Source: Pectinophora gossypiella (lineage: Eukaryota > Arthropoda > Insecta > Lepidoptera > Gelechiidae). From it: DNA of 64,000 nt. Positions within the stretch are counted from its first letter, which is position 1; each line of letters begins with the position of its first letter. The position numbers and the translations under genes were made by a program. A model generated the notes under the pieces. That model had not been told where the DNA came from, ran no database searches, and worked only from the letters and a program-made list of their open reading frames with translations. The DNA is taken from NCBI RefSeq assembly GCF_024362695.1, contig NC_065420.1, forward strand, positions 2,326,501-2,390,500, written 5' to 3'. This document shows positions 54,165-64,000 of this stretch, one piece after another.

Positions 54165-54420
54165 AATTCGTTTTCGAATTCATGTTTGCATCATAAATTA
54201 TTATCACGTGCTCAGTGAAGTGGGAAAGGAAAACATCTTGAGGAAACCCACATTCCCGACAAATGCATATTCGGAGGTATGTGTCTAACCTGTATCGGGC
54301 TAGTTTTCCCTTTACGGGTTGGAAGGTCAGGCAGTCGCTTCTGTAAAAAACCGGACCTGTCAAATCTTTAGGTTAGGCAAAGTGGACCCTGTAAAAAACG
54401 GGATATCGAATTTGTTTCGG
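54165..54420 (+). mobile_element. Short retroposon, family D, partial
   Basis: Opposite orientation to 29680-30118: 'attatcacgtgctcagtg', 'gggttggaaggtcaggcag', 'aaaccggacctgtcaaatc'. A shorter copy in the same orientation is at 12165-12240. Confidence 0.7.
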
Positions 54421-55659
54421 ATTTTATCTATTTTGCTTATTGATTACTTGCGTGTCACATCACAACGCATCGAAAAAAATTTAACAACATGTAAGAAATA
54501 AACGTTTGGGGTCTAAAGGCTGTCACAATTATCGAGATTGAGACCTATAAACGAAGAGAAATTCCACATAAACAAAGTCACGGGTATTCGTAACACAAAT
54601 ATCTCATCGCAGCTATGTTAAGCCGGCACACTATACGTTACGGCCGTATTATCATCTGATTTACATGACCCGTTAGATCCGGTTTCTTGTGGATTACAGC
54701 GGTTTCGTCTTTCTCGGATTACAGGAACATTTCAGCATCTACCGCTACGCTGTCATTCCGGGTATAGATTACTTGAGATAAGATTGTTGAACGTTGTCGC
54801 AATTATGCAATACCAGACAAGGTTAAACAATACGTATGGTTGTTTGAAACAGTTACCGGTTAAACAATATTGCAGTTGGACAGTTCTGAAAATAATGTAT
54901 GTAAGAAGCGAGTTTGAACATGATATATTTAGAGTAGCTTCGTAATGTTAACCATAGATGCATAACCAGTGTCTTTTTGTTTTGATGAGCCAGCATAGTT
55001 TTGCCAAGCATTTCCCAGCGGTTCCTGTGTGAATTATGAACGGAAGTGGTCGGCTTCAGAGCTTCGTTTAACTGTTCAATTGAGCAAACGAGCGTGAGTA
55101 ACCCTAGATCCGGTCCCGTGACCGATCCCTTCGTCGGCCTCTTAATGCTCTTGTTCCTAAGACCAATTGCCATTTTCTAATAATGACTGATTTACGTCAG
55201 TCAACGTCAATTTGGTGATGTTTTGCTGCGCCAAAGTATAAGGGAACACCGGTGTTTTGAGAGCGACATAGGAATATGCCATCCTAATTTACACGTTGCC
55301 TGATTCACAGTTAAATATTTTATCTTAGTTCAACCCAACGTTACTAAGCGGTCAGGAATCCAAGACTTTCTAACAAAATGTTAAGAGTTCAAGTACAAGA
55401 GTCATTGTTTGCACAAACTATTGTTCGAACCAATATTTTCACAAGCACACATGGACGCATTACTCATTGTTTAAACATAGCAAATGGTCACATGAGTAAA
55501 TGTGGACGTTGCACAACTCAAAGGACATACTTCGCCCCCAAATTTCTTGGTGCCACTCACACGTTTATCGCTCCTAGCAATTTAAGAAGACACAAGCGTT
55601 ACGATAAGCCCACGACACGACAATACAATAATGGTCGCTCTTTTGCCTAATGGGCCGCA
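54421..55659. other. Intergenic stretch with unplaced ORFs
   Basis: No repeat was recognised. Two frames of moderate length occur: 54853-55173 (minus, 106 residues, opening MAIGLRNKSIKRPTKGSVTG) and 55378-55650 (plus, 90 residues, containing MSKCGRCTTQRTY). Neither resembles a known family, and neither has clear promoter or splice context. Confidence 0.4.
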
Positions 55660-56125
55660 TCCTGCGCGGCCCAGGCGCAGTCCAGTCAATGCTAAGAGCC
55701 CGCTTCTCTCGCTCCTCTTTACTACGTAGTTTCATTCTTCCAGAAGCTAAATTTTATGCCGCACTTGTTTAATCGTGTCTAAGATCGTAGTGCAATCTCT
55801 TTCCGCGTTATTGTCGACATCCCCGCGTGGGTTTGGGCTACATGACGTGTAACTGACGCGATATAGCGATACGATACGCCGGCGTCGTCCAACGAACGAT
55901 GTTGGTGGTTCGATAACGAAAACGATCTTCTTTCCTTCCTTGGATGCAGTGTTGAGGATGAAGTGACGTGTTTTTCACGAGGGAATTCTGTTGCTGGTGG
56001 TTTGTGACGGACATGCCTAAATTCCGCAGCGTGGTTTATACTACAAAGAAAAAGAAGTCACTTTCGCCGGCTCGCCCGTTGAGTCACACAAGGAGTTACA
56101 TTAACTTGATGCGATAACGTTTTAG
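55660..56125 (+). promoter_or_regulatory. CpG-rich block, candidate promoter and first exon
   Basis: The block is markedly richer in G, C and CpG than its surroundings. It contains a 34-codon frame (56013-56117) and ends at a good donor, 'gttttag' followed by 'gtgagt' (56126). This pattern fits the 5' exon of a plus-strand gene continuing beyond the window, but no partner exon was found. Confidence 0.3.
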
Positions 56126-56429
56126 GTGAGTTTGGTTTGTTTAAACTTTTGCCCATTAGTGTTAAGTGGGGTTAACGTTTCTAGCCATATTTCAAGAGAC
56201 AAGTGTGCCTCTATTACATTTAAGAGAGAATGTACACTAGTTTCTAATTGATAGATGGGTTAGGCAAGCAGATATTTAAAATTTATATAGTATTGTTGTA
56301 AAAATATTATTAGGTAGTAACCCAGGTACTTGTACATATTTCGGCACTGGCATCGTTTGCACCAGAACGCGAACAAAAAATTATGTGCATTGACTAAACC
56401 TAATAATTAGGTACCTATGTAGGTTAATA

Positions 56430-56725
56430 CAAATGAGGAAGTGCTAGTAAGAGTAAGGGAAAAGAGACAAATACTGAGAATTATTGAGGACAGAAGAGGC
56501 AAGATGATTGGACACCTAATAAGACACGACGAATTCATTAAAAACATCATAGAAGGAAAGCTAGAAGGAAAGAGAGGAAGGGGAAGACCAAGAAGAGCTT
56601 ACATGGAACAGATTAAAGAAAAGGTTAACGTCGTGTCTTATAGGGAAGTCAAGGAATTGGCCTTTGATAGACTGGAATGGAAAATGCTACACCGACAAGA
56701 GCGTGGCTCTTAAATTGATGATGAT
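56430..56725 (+). pseudogene. Non-LTR reverse-transcriptase C-terminal remnant
   Basis: An 90-codon open tail containing RRGKMIGHLIRHDEFIKNII, then GKRGRGRPRRAYMEQI, and ending MLHRQERGS before a stop. The 'G+..RH..' and 'GRGRPR..W.DQI' patterns are typical of the extreme C-terminus of insect non-LTR elements. The rest of the element is missing. Confidence 0.75.
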
Positions 56726-57900
56726 GTAGGTTAATATTTTATTTTAAATTTTAATTTATTTTATTTTATATATTATTTTATCGTAACTATAGGTTTTATT
56801 GGCTGAAATAAATGATTATTTAAGAAAATGGAAGAGATACCTACTTATGTTCGGTTTATCTTAATTTTATGACTCACATGCATCAGACTCATGGTGGTGG
56901 CGTAGTGCTAGATTCACACACGATTCGTAAGGTGCAGTCATCCAACAGGTTGAATACCTACCTTTATCCTATTTACTCCTCTATCTACTCCAAAAATAAT
57001 ATGGCTTGAAGAAAAATAGCAGATAAAATAATAAACAATGAAATGAAACGTAATTTACGGACAATTATGGACACCCGAGTATACAATAGTACATGCCTAC
57101 CTACCTGGTAGTAGTAATAATGTAACATTATTTTTCTGACACATTTGTTTATATTTGAATTTAGAAGTAGGGAAAGACAATTAGCATCTCTTCCAACTTC
57201 CATTTGTGAGTTAATAAATAAATACTTATTCAAAGATTACAATAATTTGGACAATAGAGTGAGGAATGAATAAAACTGATGGATGTTTAGTTCCTTATGA
57301 GTAAAATAATTAAGCTTTTACTTACATTTCTAACAACTTTGTTTACACTTTGAGGTTATGTTGTTTACAAAGTCCAGTTGAGAACTGCACTTTATTCAAC
57401 AAACGTCACTGATCAGAAGATCTCCACTAATACTCACTATGAACACTAAATATCTCATTATAAATGATTTTACACGTACACAGTGAATATACATAATTAT
57501 TTATTCTTATCAGCTGTTCAACTTTGTAAATTCTTACGAGAAGTTGCAAAGCAGCGTTCGACTATGTCGTGTCACTGTGGTGTTATCATTTCGTTCGCTA
57601 GCTAGCTAGCGCTTTACGTAGTTCTCACTAAATCCGTAAGATGGCGCTGTTCTGTATTTTAGCTTGCGACTAGGTCGTAAATCGGCCAAACAAAAAACAA
57701 TTAATTTTCAGGGAAACATTGCGGACATTTTTTCGGACAGATTGGTTTAATTGGTTTTAAACCGGCCTTACTTCTAAAGCCAGGTATATACTTATTGTAA
57801 GTAAATAAAATAGCTATAAGATAATGTGTGTTCCCATTCATGTTACGAATACTGACTTGAGGTGAATGATTCAGCTCATAATTTTGATAACAGACATAGG
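56726..57900. other. AT-rich intergenic stretch, no feature seen
   Basis: Nothing was recognised apart from a small perfect palindromic run ('gctagctagctagc', 57599-57612). Confidence 0.5.
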
Positions 57901-57902
57901 TA

Positions 57903-58415
57903 CAGGGTGTTAGCGACATCGTAACGAATAATAAGAGGGATGATTCAGACCATAATTTGAGTTTAATATCAAGTGGAATTCTCCGTCGCAAAATTCATTT
58001 CTTTTAAATTCTATACTTTTGCAATGGAAAAATCCACTTGATATTAATTCAGAATAATGGGCTGAATCATCCCTCTCAGTGTTCGTTACACACCAAGTAG
58101 TTAATGCCATCTGCGGCAAATCTACAATACCTAAGTCACGTCAAAAAAAAAGTTACAAGTAGGTACAAGTACGTACGCCATACAAGTAAGTATATTGTAT
58201 GGTTGTTTTGTTAGTGACCACCGTAACGAATATTGAGGGGAATGATTCAGCTCATAATTCTGAGTTACTATCAAGTGGAATTTCCTGTCGGAAAATCCAT
58301 GAAAATTTTAGTGTTCTTAATATTTTCAGTTCCATACTTTTGCGACGGAACATTCCACTTGATATCAACCCCAGAACCACCTCTCATCATTTCGTCACGG
58401 AGTCACTAACATCCT
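57903..58415. mobile_element. Two MITEs of the 'gttagtgacatcgtaacg' family with a family E scrap between
   Basis: Palindromes at 57903-58093 and about 58203-58415, separated by a short reversed family E fragment (58090-58145) and a 'tacaagtaggtacaagtacg' stretch. Confidence 0.75.
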
Positions 58416-58571
58416 GTGTATTAGGTAAGTAGGTATCCCATCAAAAACATAAATGTGAAATGAGAGCCCAGTTCAATATTATGATAATTATATAGCCTTG
58501 GTTTTTGACTTCAACGGCAAAAGAAGTGAGATCTAAATGGGTGCTAAGTTCAATGGTCAGTCCTGATCAAT

Positions 58572-58830
58572 TATTGACGCTACAGCTTTGGTGCCATAGT
58601 AATAAATGCTCAGACGGATAACTTCTAAGGATATTATATACCATTATTGATACTTGGCCGGCACTTTATATTTTCACTAAAAATGTATGAAACATATAGT
58701 TTTTTTTAATTCGAATAAAATCGAAGATATTGACTCTACAGCTTTGGTGCCATAGTAATAAATGCTCAGACGGATAAGATCTAACGGAATATAGCAAAAT
58801 TATTTTTTGGCCGGTACTTGACTTCTGGGC
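58572..58830. repeat. Direct duplication with 157-bp spacing
   Basis: 'ctacagctttggtgccatag' plus 'taataaatgctcagacgg' occurs at about 58578 and again at 58735. Each is followed about 60 bp later by a similar 'ttggccggcact' or 'ttggccggtact' segment. Confidence 0.7.
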
Positions 58831-59199
58831 CGAAATCCGAAATATAATTCATTATGAAAGCTAATACACGGTGCTTCTCGCCAGTTCTGTTACTTGCTGA
58901 ACTTGGCTTGACACGCTCCCGCGTGTCTGGATATTGTGGAATTCCATGTTTCGCGAAAATTCCCGATAAAAATTAATTAAACCGTCAATGCAGTCACACG
59001 GTCAATAAAATACGAGGTGAATACGCAACCAAGTTGCCATAATAACTCTTGGAATCATTTGTCAGGATTCTATCGTTTTGAAAATGAAAAGAAAACTAAT
59101 TGGTACTGCAAATTGTTTACGTCAATTAACTTTTACAGTTATGTAGTCTCTGATAAGGACTTGCTAAAATTTTCTAGTTTTTGTAGGAACCAAATAAAT

Positions 59200-59400
59200 A
59201 GCATTATCCCGTTTTTTACAGGGTTCGCTTACCTAACTTGCAGATTTGACAGGTCCGGTTTTTTACAGAAGCGACTGCCTGTCTGACCTTTGGGAAAAAC
59301 CAGCCCAAATACAGGTTAGGTCATCAAAATGCATTTCTCGGGAATGTGGGTTTCCTTACGATGTTTTCCTTCACAGTGGTGAAGGTAAACATCGTAAGGC
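59200..59400 (-). mobile_element. Short retroposon, family D, partial
   Basis: 'attatcccgttttttacag', 'gacaggtccggttttttac', 'aaatgcatttctcggg' and 'acgatgttttccttcac'. Head absent. Confidence 0.7.
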
Positions 59401-59434
59401 TCAGTGGAGCACCAAATAAAAATTTTTTGGACGT

Positions 59435-59735
59435 GATTTATTGTAGATTTGCCGCAGATGGTATTAACTACTTGGCCGGACAAATGGAGAGCGCTGAGGG
59501 CTCTCACCCGGTGCAAAATTTAAAACAACAGGCCTGAGGGTGCCCAGTTGCGCGCGAATCTCGGCTTAGGGCGTCGTCTGAGAGGAAGAATTACCATGCC
59601 ATTTGCTATGTACTTAATTAAGAGACTTTTTGTAATTATTTCTTTTTATTTTGGTGCAATAAAGTGTATTTGTATTTGTATTTGAAGAATATTTGAACCT
59701 TAGTTGGTCGATAGCGATAAGCGCTGAATGAATGA
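59435..59735 (+). repeat. Family E repeat split by a small retroposon 3' end
   Basis: The family E sequence is interrupted by 59592-59683, a 92-bp insert ending in 'tgtatttgtatttgtattt'. The 7-mer GAAGAAT flanks it on both sides (59585-59591 and 59684-59690). Removing the insert restores the 'ggaagaatatttgaa' sequence seen in other family E copies. Confidence 0.8.
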
Positions 59736-60175
59736 GGAAAAACAATTACATGAAATTCATAGATTACGACACTGAAACCTTTGATGGGTTAAAAGTGTGT
59801 CAAGTTCACGTCTGGTAGATTTTAGAATAGTGATAGGGGGTAATCTTTTCCATTATACATAAGATCACGGCTATTTCGCATTGGGGTAGGCAGAGACCAC
59901 GGAATTCCACTTACTACGATCCATACCACACCATTTTACACAACGTGATAAATATCTAAATAATGCAGCGGTTTTAAAAAGAATTAGCTCTGCCCACCCC
60001 GATAAAGATGCCGTGCGTGTGTTTATACGTATGAAATGTATGAATGATTAATTTCCATCTAAGTAGTAGCTACCTATTTGCATCGCAGCATCTAGTATTA
60101 AAGTTTATAATGGAATAAATTTCTAACGCCGAGTTGATAACAACTTCTGCTTATATTATCTTATAAATGTTGTTA

Positions 60176-60275
60176 TACATACATACATACATACATAAAC
60201 TCACGCCCGTAATCCCTAATGGGGTGGGCAGAGCCACAAGTAATCAAAGACAACTTGCAGCCACTGTTGATACGA
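60176..60275 (-). repeat. Dispersed repeat with 'catacataaactcacgccc'
   Basis: Same family as 39838-39925, ending 'caacttgcagccactgttga'. A stretch with nothing recognised follows to 60700. Confidence 0.55.
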
Positions 60276-60699
60276 TGTCGTAAGCTGGATATGATAAACC
60301 TTATGGTGATAAGGGATCAGCCTATCGCCCATAACATTAGTCCATCATGTTAGAGGACACAATCCCTCTGTCGGTTTTTACGACATGCCCGGGAAGACAA
60401 GCAGCTGAACGTGTTCTATGTTGTTATGTTAAAAGTTAATCCCATAACATATGATATAACGTAGCAAAAACTCTGAGGAATAGGCGGGATATATCACAAC
60501 CCACACGATAGAAGGAGAAGGAGAAGTTGAACCTACTAGTGGACCGATGTGCAATGCGGGATGACGTCAGCTGGGCTAACCTTAAAATGTTAGCTGTCAC
60601 TTTTGAGCATACCTGGTTTTCTTATACCATGGTTTATAGGATGTCAGTGAGTGGTACAAATAATTAAGAGTCCAGGAGGGACTACATTATGGGCACACC

Positions 60700-60970
60700 C
60701 CATACATAAACTCACGCCTATTTCCCACCGGGGTAAGCAGAGACTATAGAATTCCATTTGCTTCGATCCTGACACACTTCTCTTGCTCCCTCCACATTCA
60801 TCAATCGCTTCATACACGCACGCAGAGTAGATCGTATTGAACCTTTTCTAAGGACATCTCCAATTTGGTCGTCGTAAGTCCTTCTCGGTCTTCCTCTGCC
60901 AGCCCTACCATCAACTTTCGCTTTATATACCGCTGCACACCGCGGACACATCATACAAACGACCTCATTT
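60700..60970 (-). pseudogene. Non-LTR reverse-transcriptase C-terminal remnant
   Basis: The minus-strand frame reads [20 protein letters not shown], then [19 protein letters not shown] and IVSAYPGGK, the usual last residues of an insect non-LTR ORF ('GRGRPR.T..D.I', 'A.DR..W'). The open frame is 78 codons and directly adjoins a reversed family R repeat (60960-61145). Confidence 0.75.
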
Positions 60971-61145
60971 TACACAGACACTACACATTGACGTTTTCGC
61001 ACACGCGCATCTGTGTGTGTGACGTCTGACGCCATACTATTCAAGACTAAACTATGTTCGACGGGGGTGAGGTAAACCTAGCTCAGACGCGGGTGGGAGC
61101 GGAGAGTTGCCGTTGTATTCGTAGTATTATTCCTTGTTCTATGGG
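60960..61145 (-). repeat. Family R repeat, reversed and uninterrupted
   Basis: The reverse of 38946-39150, including 'acattgacgttttcgcacac' across the site where the 5.4-kb element is inserted in the copy at 21587. Third empty-site reference. Confidence 0.7.
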
Positions 61146-61589
61146 TATCCTATGGGTTTATTCTGACGTCATAGTTCCTGATACTGCTGTGCTACGCTCC
61201 AATGATGATTAATTACAACGATGACGTACGTTTCAATTAAAGACATTGTTATCTCATCTTGCATCTAATCAATGATGAATGACACAGCTGTTTGTCTCTG
61301 ACGAACTAAATAGCTAACTAGAATGCACTGTTTAATAATGTTTTACAAGAATCATTTATTTATAGTGCCTACATAACTAATTATAGGTAGAAATATTCGT
61401 ATCTCGTCGAGGAAAACGGTATACATTTCATTCATAAATCGCTCTGCTGGACTAAAGGAAAAAATTAAAATTTAAAAATCCCGCGACCAGAAAAAAAGTA
61501 CGCTAACAGCAGACCTCAGTGGTTCCAGAAGACATTAGTGTTTCAAAGGTCAGATCCCACATATGCTTGCAAGCAAACTGAGCGTGTAA

Positions 61590-61812
61590 CATTCCTATCA
61601 CACCTAAAAAACGACCTGATGACCTTGAAAACCTGAACCGATTTCCACCAAACATAGCTAAGAACACTCTCGACTGATATACCTTTCAAACAAAAAAAAA
61701 CATATTAATTTGGATCATCCGTTTGGAAGCTGCGATGCCACAGACAGACACATACACAATTACACAGACACGTCAAACTTATAACACCCCGTCGTTTTTG
61801 CGTCGGGTGCTA
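61590..61812 (-). mobile_element. Retroposon 3' region
   Basis: 'ttccaccaaacatagctaag', then 'gcgatgccacagacagaca', then 'ccgtcgtttttgcgtcgggt'. This layout is typical of abundant insect non-LTR 3' ends in reverse, but no coding part is attached. Confidence 0.45.
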
Positions 61813-61964
61813 AAAACAAGGAATGTGTTCATTCAGTTTTTTATCATACGCATAGCATATTGAAAACGAGGGCTTTTGCCGTTAAAAAACTATCTACTTA
61901 TACTAATATTATAAATTGGAAAGTGCATATGTGTGTGTTTATTTGTCTTTCACGGCAAAATGTT

Positions 61965-62310
61965 CGGTTTTTTACAGAAGCGACTGCTTGTCTGATTTTC
62001 TAACCCACGAAGGGAAAACCAGCCCAATACAGATTAGGTCACATACCTCCGAAAATGTTCTAGCCATAGAGGCGGCCAATCAGCTCGCGACACTTAACAC
62101 TTCAGGACCCCAATTTCCCTCAATCAGCGCTTATCGCTATCGACCCACTAGGGTCGATTAATTCTTTCAAACATTTCTCCTCTCAGACGACGCCCTGAGC
62201 CGAGGTTCGCGCCTAACTGGGCACCCTCAGGCTTGTTGTCTTAAACGTTGTACCGGGTGAGCCTTCAGCGCTCCCCATTTGTCCGGCCAAGTAGTAAATG
62301 CCATCTGAAA
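61965..62310 (-). mobile_element. Family D fragment joined to a reversed family E repeat
   Basis: Family D (61965-62058, 'acagaagcgactgcttgtc') runs straight into a reversed family E copy (62060-62310, 'ttatcgctatcgacccac', 'ggcaccctcaggcttgttg', 'gtccggccaagtagtaaatg'). Confidence 0.65.
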
Positions 62311-63185
62311 AAAACCTTTGTTCTTCGATATTACTAACTAAATAATTAAGTTTTCTTTGGAAATCAGCATAACTAATCAAAACAAAAAGTATAACTCAGG
62401 AGATTCGCCTTAATCCTGTCAATCTCAAATGGGATCTCGTCATAATATGCTTCGGGATTGATCCCGAAAAATTAGACGAGATCTCGTGAGATCGGGATTG
62501 CATTCCCTAGTAGATACATTTATTATTCCCAAAAAGGTGGCATGGAAAATGCTGCACCGACAAGAGCGTGGCTCTTAAATTGATGATGTTGAGTTGTTGA
62601 GATACATTGTGAAAAAATATGCGACGCAAAAGTGTTACAATTACAAGCAACTTGCAGATATTGGATTACTAGTGGAAATTCTGAGGCGGAAAAATACCAT
62701 GGAATAACTTATTGGTGTAGAAGGGAATAGGATGACCAATTCATAACTGTACCCAAGTGATCTAATTTTCCTGTAAAATCCGAAAATGTTCCGCACTCTG
62801 TAATTAGGCGCTTTATAAGGTTTCCATTATGGTGTCTTAGGAATAAAAATGAACTTTGTTTTTCATATTTCGATTTACTTTTTTTTGCTTCGCGTCGTGT
62901 AAAAACGCCATCTTTAGATCTGTCTTTATTTAGTAATCAGAATTTCATAATTTATCTTTGATCTAGGAAAATACTTGATGTAGGGATACTTAGATGGTTC
63001 AAGACAGAGAAAAATACTTGGATGGTGGCGAAGGACAGGAGTCCTAGTACGGCTTTGAAATAGACTACTCTGGGCGCCATCCCACTCGCGTCACACAGAG
63101 TACTGCGGGGCGGAATGCAAGAGGGAAACCACTGCTCTATTTTTCCCTAAAAAATAGCATGGAGAATGCTACACCGTGGCTCTTA
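62311..63185. other. Intergenic stretch with small repeat scraps
   Basis: It holds a non-LTR tail scrap (62535-62582), a fragment of the 44465 inverted-repeat element (62880-62960), and a second tail scrap (63150-63190). Nothing else was recognised. Confidence 0.5.
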
Positions 63186-63189
63186 AATT

Positions 63190-63330
63190 AGTGATGTGTG
63201 AGATGGTTCAGACATTCAAAGAGAATGAATGAAAGTAGACTTACGAAAACAATTTATGATGCGGGTGTAAATAGTGGAATTGGAAGAGGAAGGTCTAAGC
63301 GAATATTCTCACTTTGGATACATTCACGGG
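63190..63330 (+). pseudogene. Non-LTR reverse-transcriptase C-terminal scrap
   Basis: MRWFRHSKRMNESRLTKTIY and GIGRGRSKRIF match the 'RWYGHV.RM...R..K.IY' and 'GRGRPR' pattern of insect non-LTR elements, here degraded (GRGRS). Confidence 0.65.
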
Positions 63331-63767
63331 AACGGCGGACCACTGAGTGGAACATGGCGACCGCTGCGCTTCGTAGCAGTCCGCCTGATGACCACCTTAG
63401 GCCATAAGTCACACCTAAATGTTCTTATCATACCTAAATGTTCCTTTCTAGGAAGTAAATACGTATTTTTCCTCAACGTTTATCTTGATGGATTGCCAGT
63501 AATGCCTCAGGCAAATTGGTTTACCTTTAGTCAGTGACACAGCAATATCTACATATTGCATCATTATTTGAAATCTTCACATCTTCGAAAGAAAGAGCCT
63601 TAGGTCGAGAGGAGTGGAAGAAAGGGATAGAAGCCTTTGCCTTGCAGTGGGATGATGTGGGCTAGTAATAAAAATAATAATAATTGAATATTTAAGCACT
63701 AAGAAAGTAATATTGCTATTTGACATTTGTTTGCATTGCGCACTTACTTTTATATGCGCAAATGTCA

Positions 63768-64000
63768 AATTCCGGTTTTTTACAGAAGCGACTGCCTGTC
63801 TGTTCTTTCAACCCGCGAAGGTAAAACCAGCCCAGTACAAGATAGGTCACATACCTCCGAAAATGCATTCCTCGGGAATGTGGGTTTCCTCACCATGTTT
63901 TCCTTCACCACGTTATATAATCATTTATGATCCCAACATGAATTCGAAAACAAATTTGACAATTATTCGGTTTGGGCCTGTGCTGGATTCGAACCCAACT
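63768..64000 (-). mobile_element. Short retroposon, family D, cut by the window edge
   Basis: It runs from 'tccggttttttacagaagc' to the reversed tRNA-like B-box region 'gctggattcgaacccaact' at the very end. The remaining head lies outside the window. Confidence 0.75.

Noticed and set aside
54853..55173. 106-residue minus-strand ORF as a gene
   Set aside because: No family resemblance, no splice or promoter context, and its C-terminal part looks like translated AT-rich DNA; kept only as an unplaced ORF.
55378..55650. 90-residue plus-strand ORF with CGRC motif as a gene
   Set aside because: The cysteine pair alone is not a recognisable zinc site and no supporting context was seen.

Overview
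This is a eukaryotic, AT-rich, repeat-laden window from an insect nuclear genome, most likely a moth or butterfly. The evidence is the spliceosomal gene structure with short exons, arthropod-type proteins, an intron-bearing tRNA-Tyr, and dense short retroposons and MITEs of the kind common in Lepidoptera. No bacterial, viral or CRISPR content was seen.

Three protein genes can be built exon by exon, with consensus splice sites and consistent codon phase. (1) Positions 31-11067, minus strand: the 5' half of a full-size ABC transporter of subfamily A, with 19 exons (about 979 residues). It covers the first membrane segment, extracellular domain 1, membrane domain 1, a complete first nucleotide-binding domain and the start of the second half. 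It runs off the left edge. (2) Positions 15248-42180, minus strand: TYSND1, the trypsin-like peroxisomal leader-peptide processing protease, with ten exons and 503 residues in the model. The catalytic His, Asp and Ser are all visible. (3) Positions 28793-37209, plus strand: NDUFA11 (complex I subunit B14.7), five exons, 190 residues. It lies entirely inside the 17.7 kb intron 3 of TYSND1, on the opposite strand.

From 42.2 kb to the right edge there is no recognisable protein gene. Two closely spaced divergently oriented tRNA genes (Val-CAC, and Tyr-GUA with an intron) lie at 50.6-51.0 kb, beside a possible TATA promoter and non-coding exon. The rest is non-LTR retrotransposon debris (RNase H, reverse transcriptase tails, 5'-truncated 3' ends), at least four short retroposon families, and many palindromic MITEs, often nested.

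The most unusual structure is a 5,400-bp composite inverted-repeat element (21699-27098) in TYSND1 intron 3. It has a perfect 138-bp inverted repeat, a related smaller element at its left end, an eight-copy 121-bp minisatellite inside, and no recognisable transposase. Its insertion point is defined by three uninterrupted copies of the host repeat elsewhere in the window. Other notable points are an 81-bp duplicated piece of TYSND1 exon 6, the degenerate first protease-like half of TYSND1, and a core sequence shared by three otherwise different short retroposon families.
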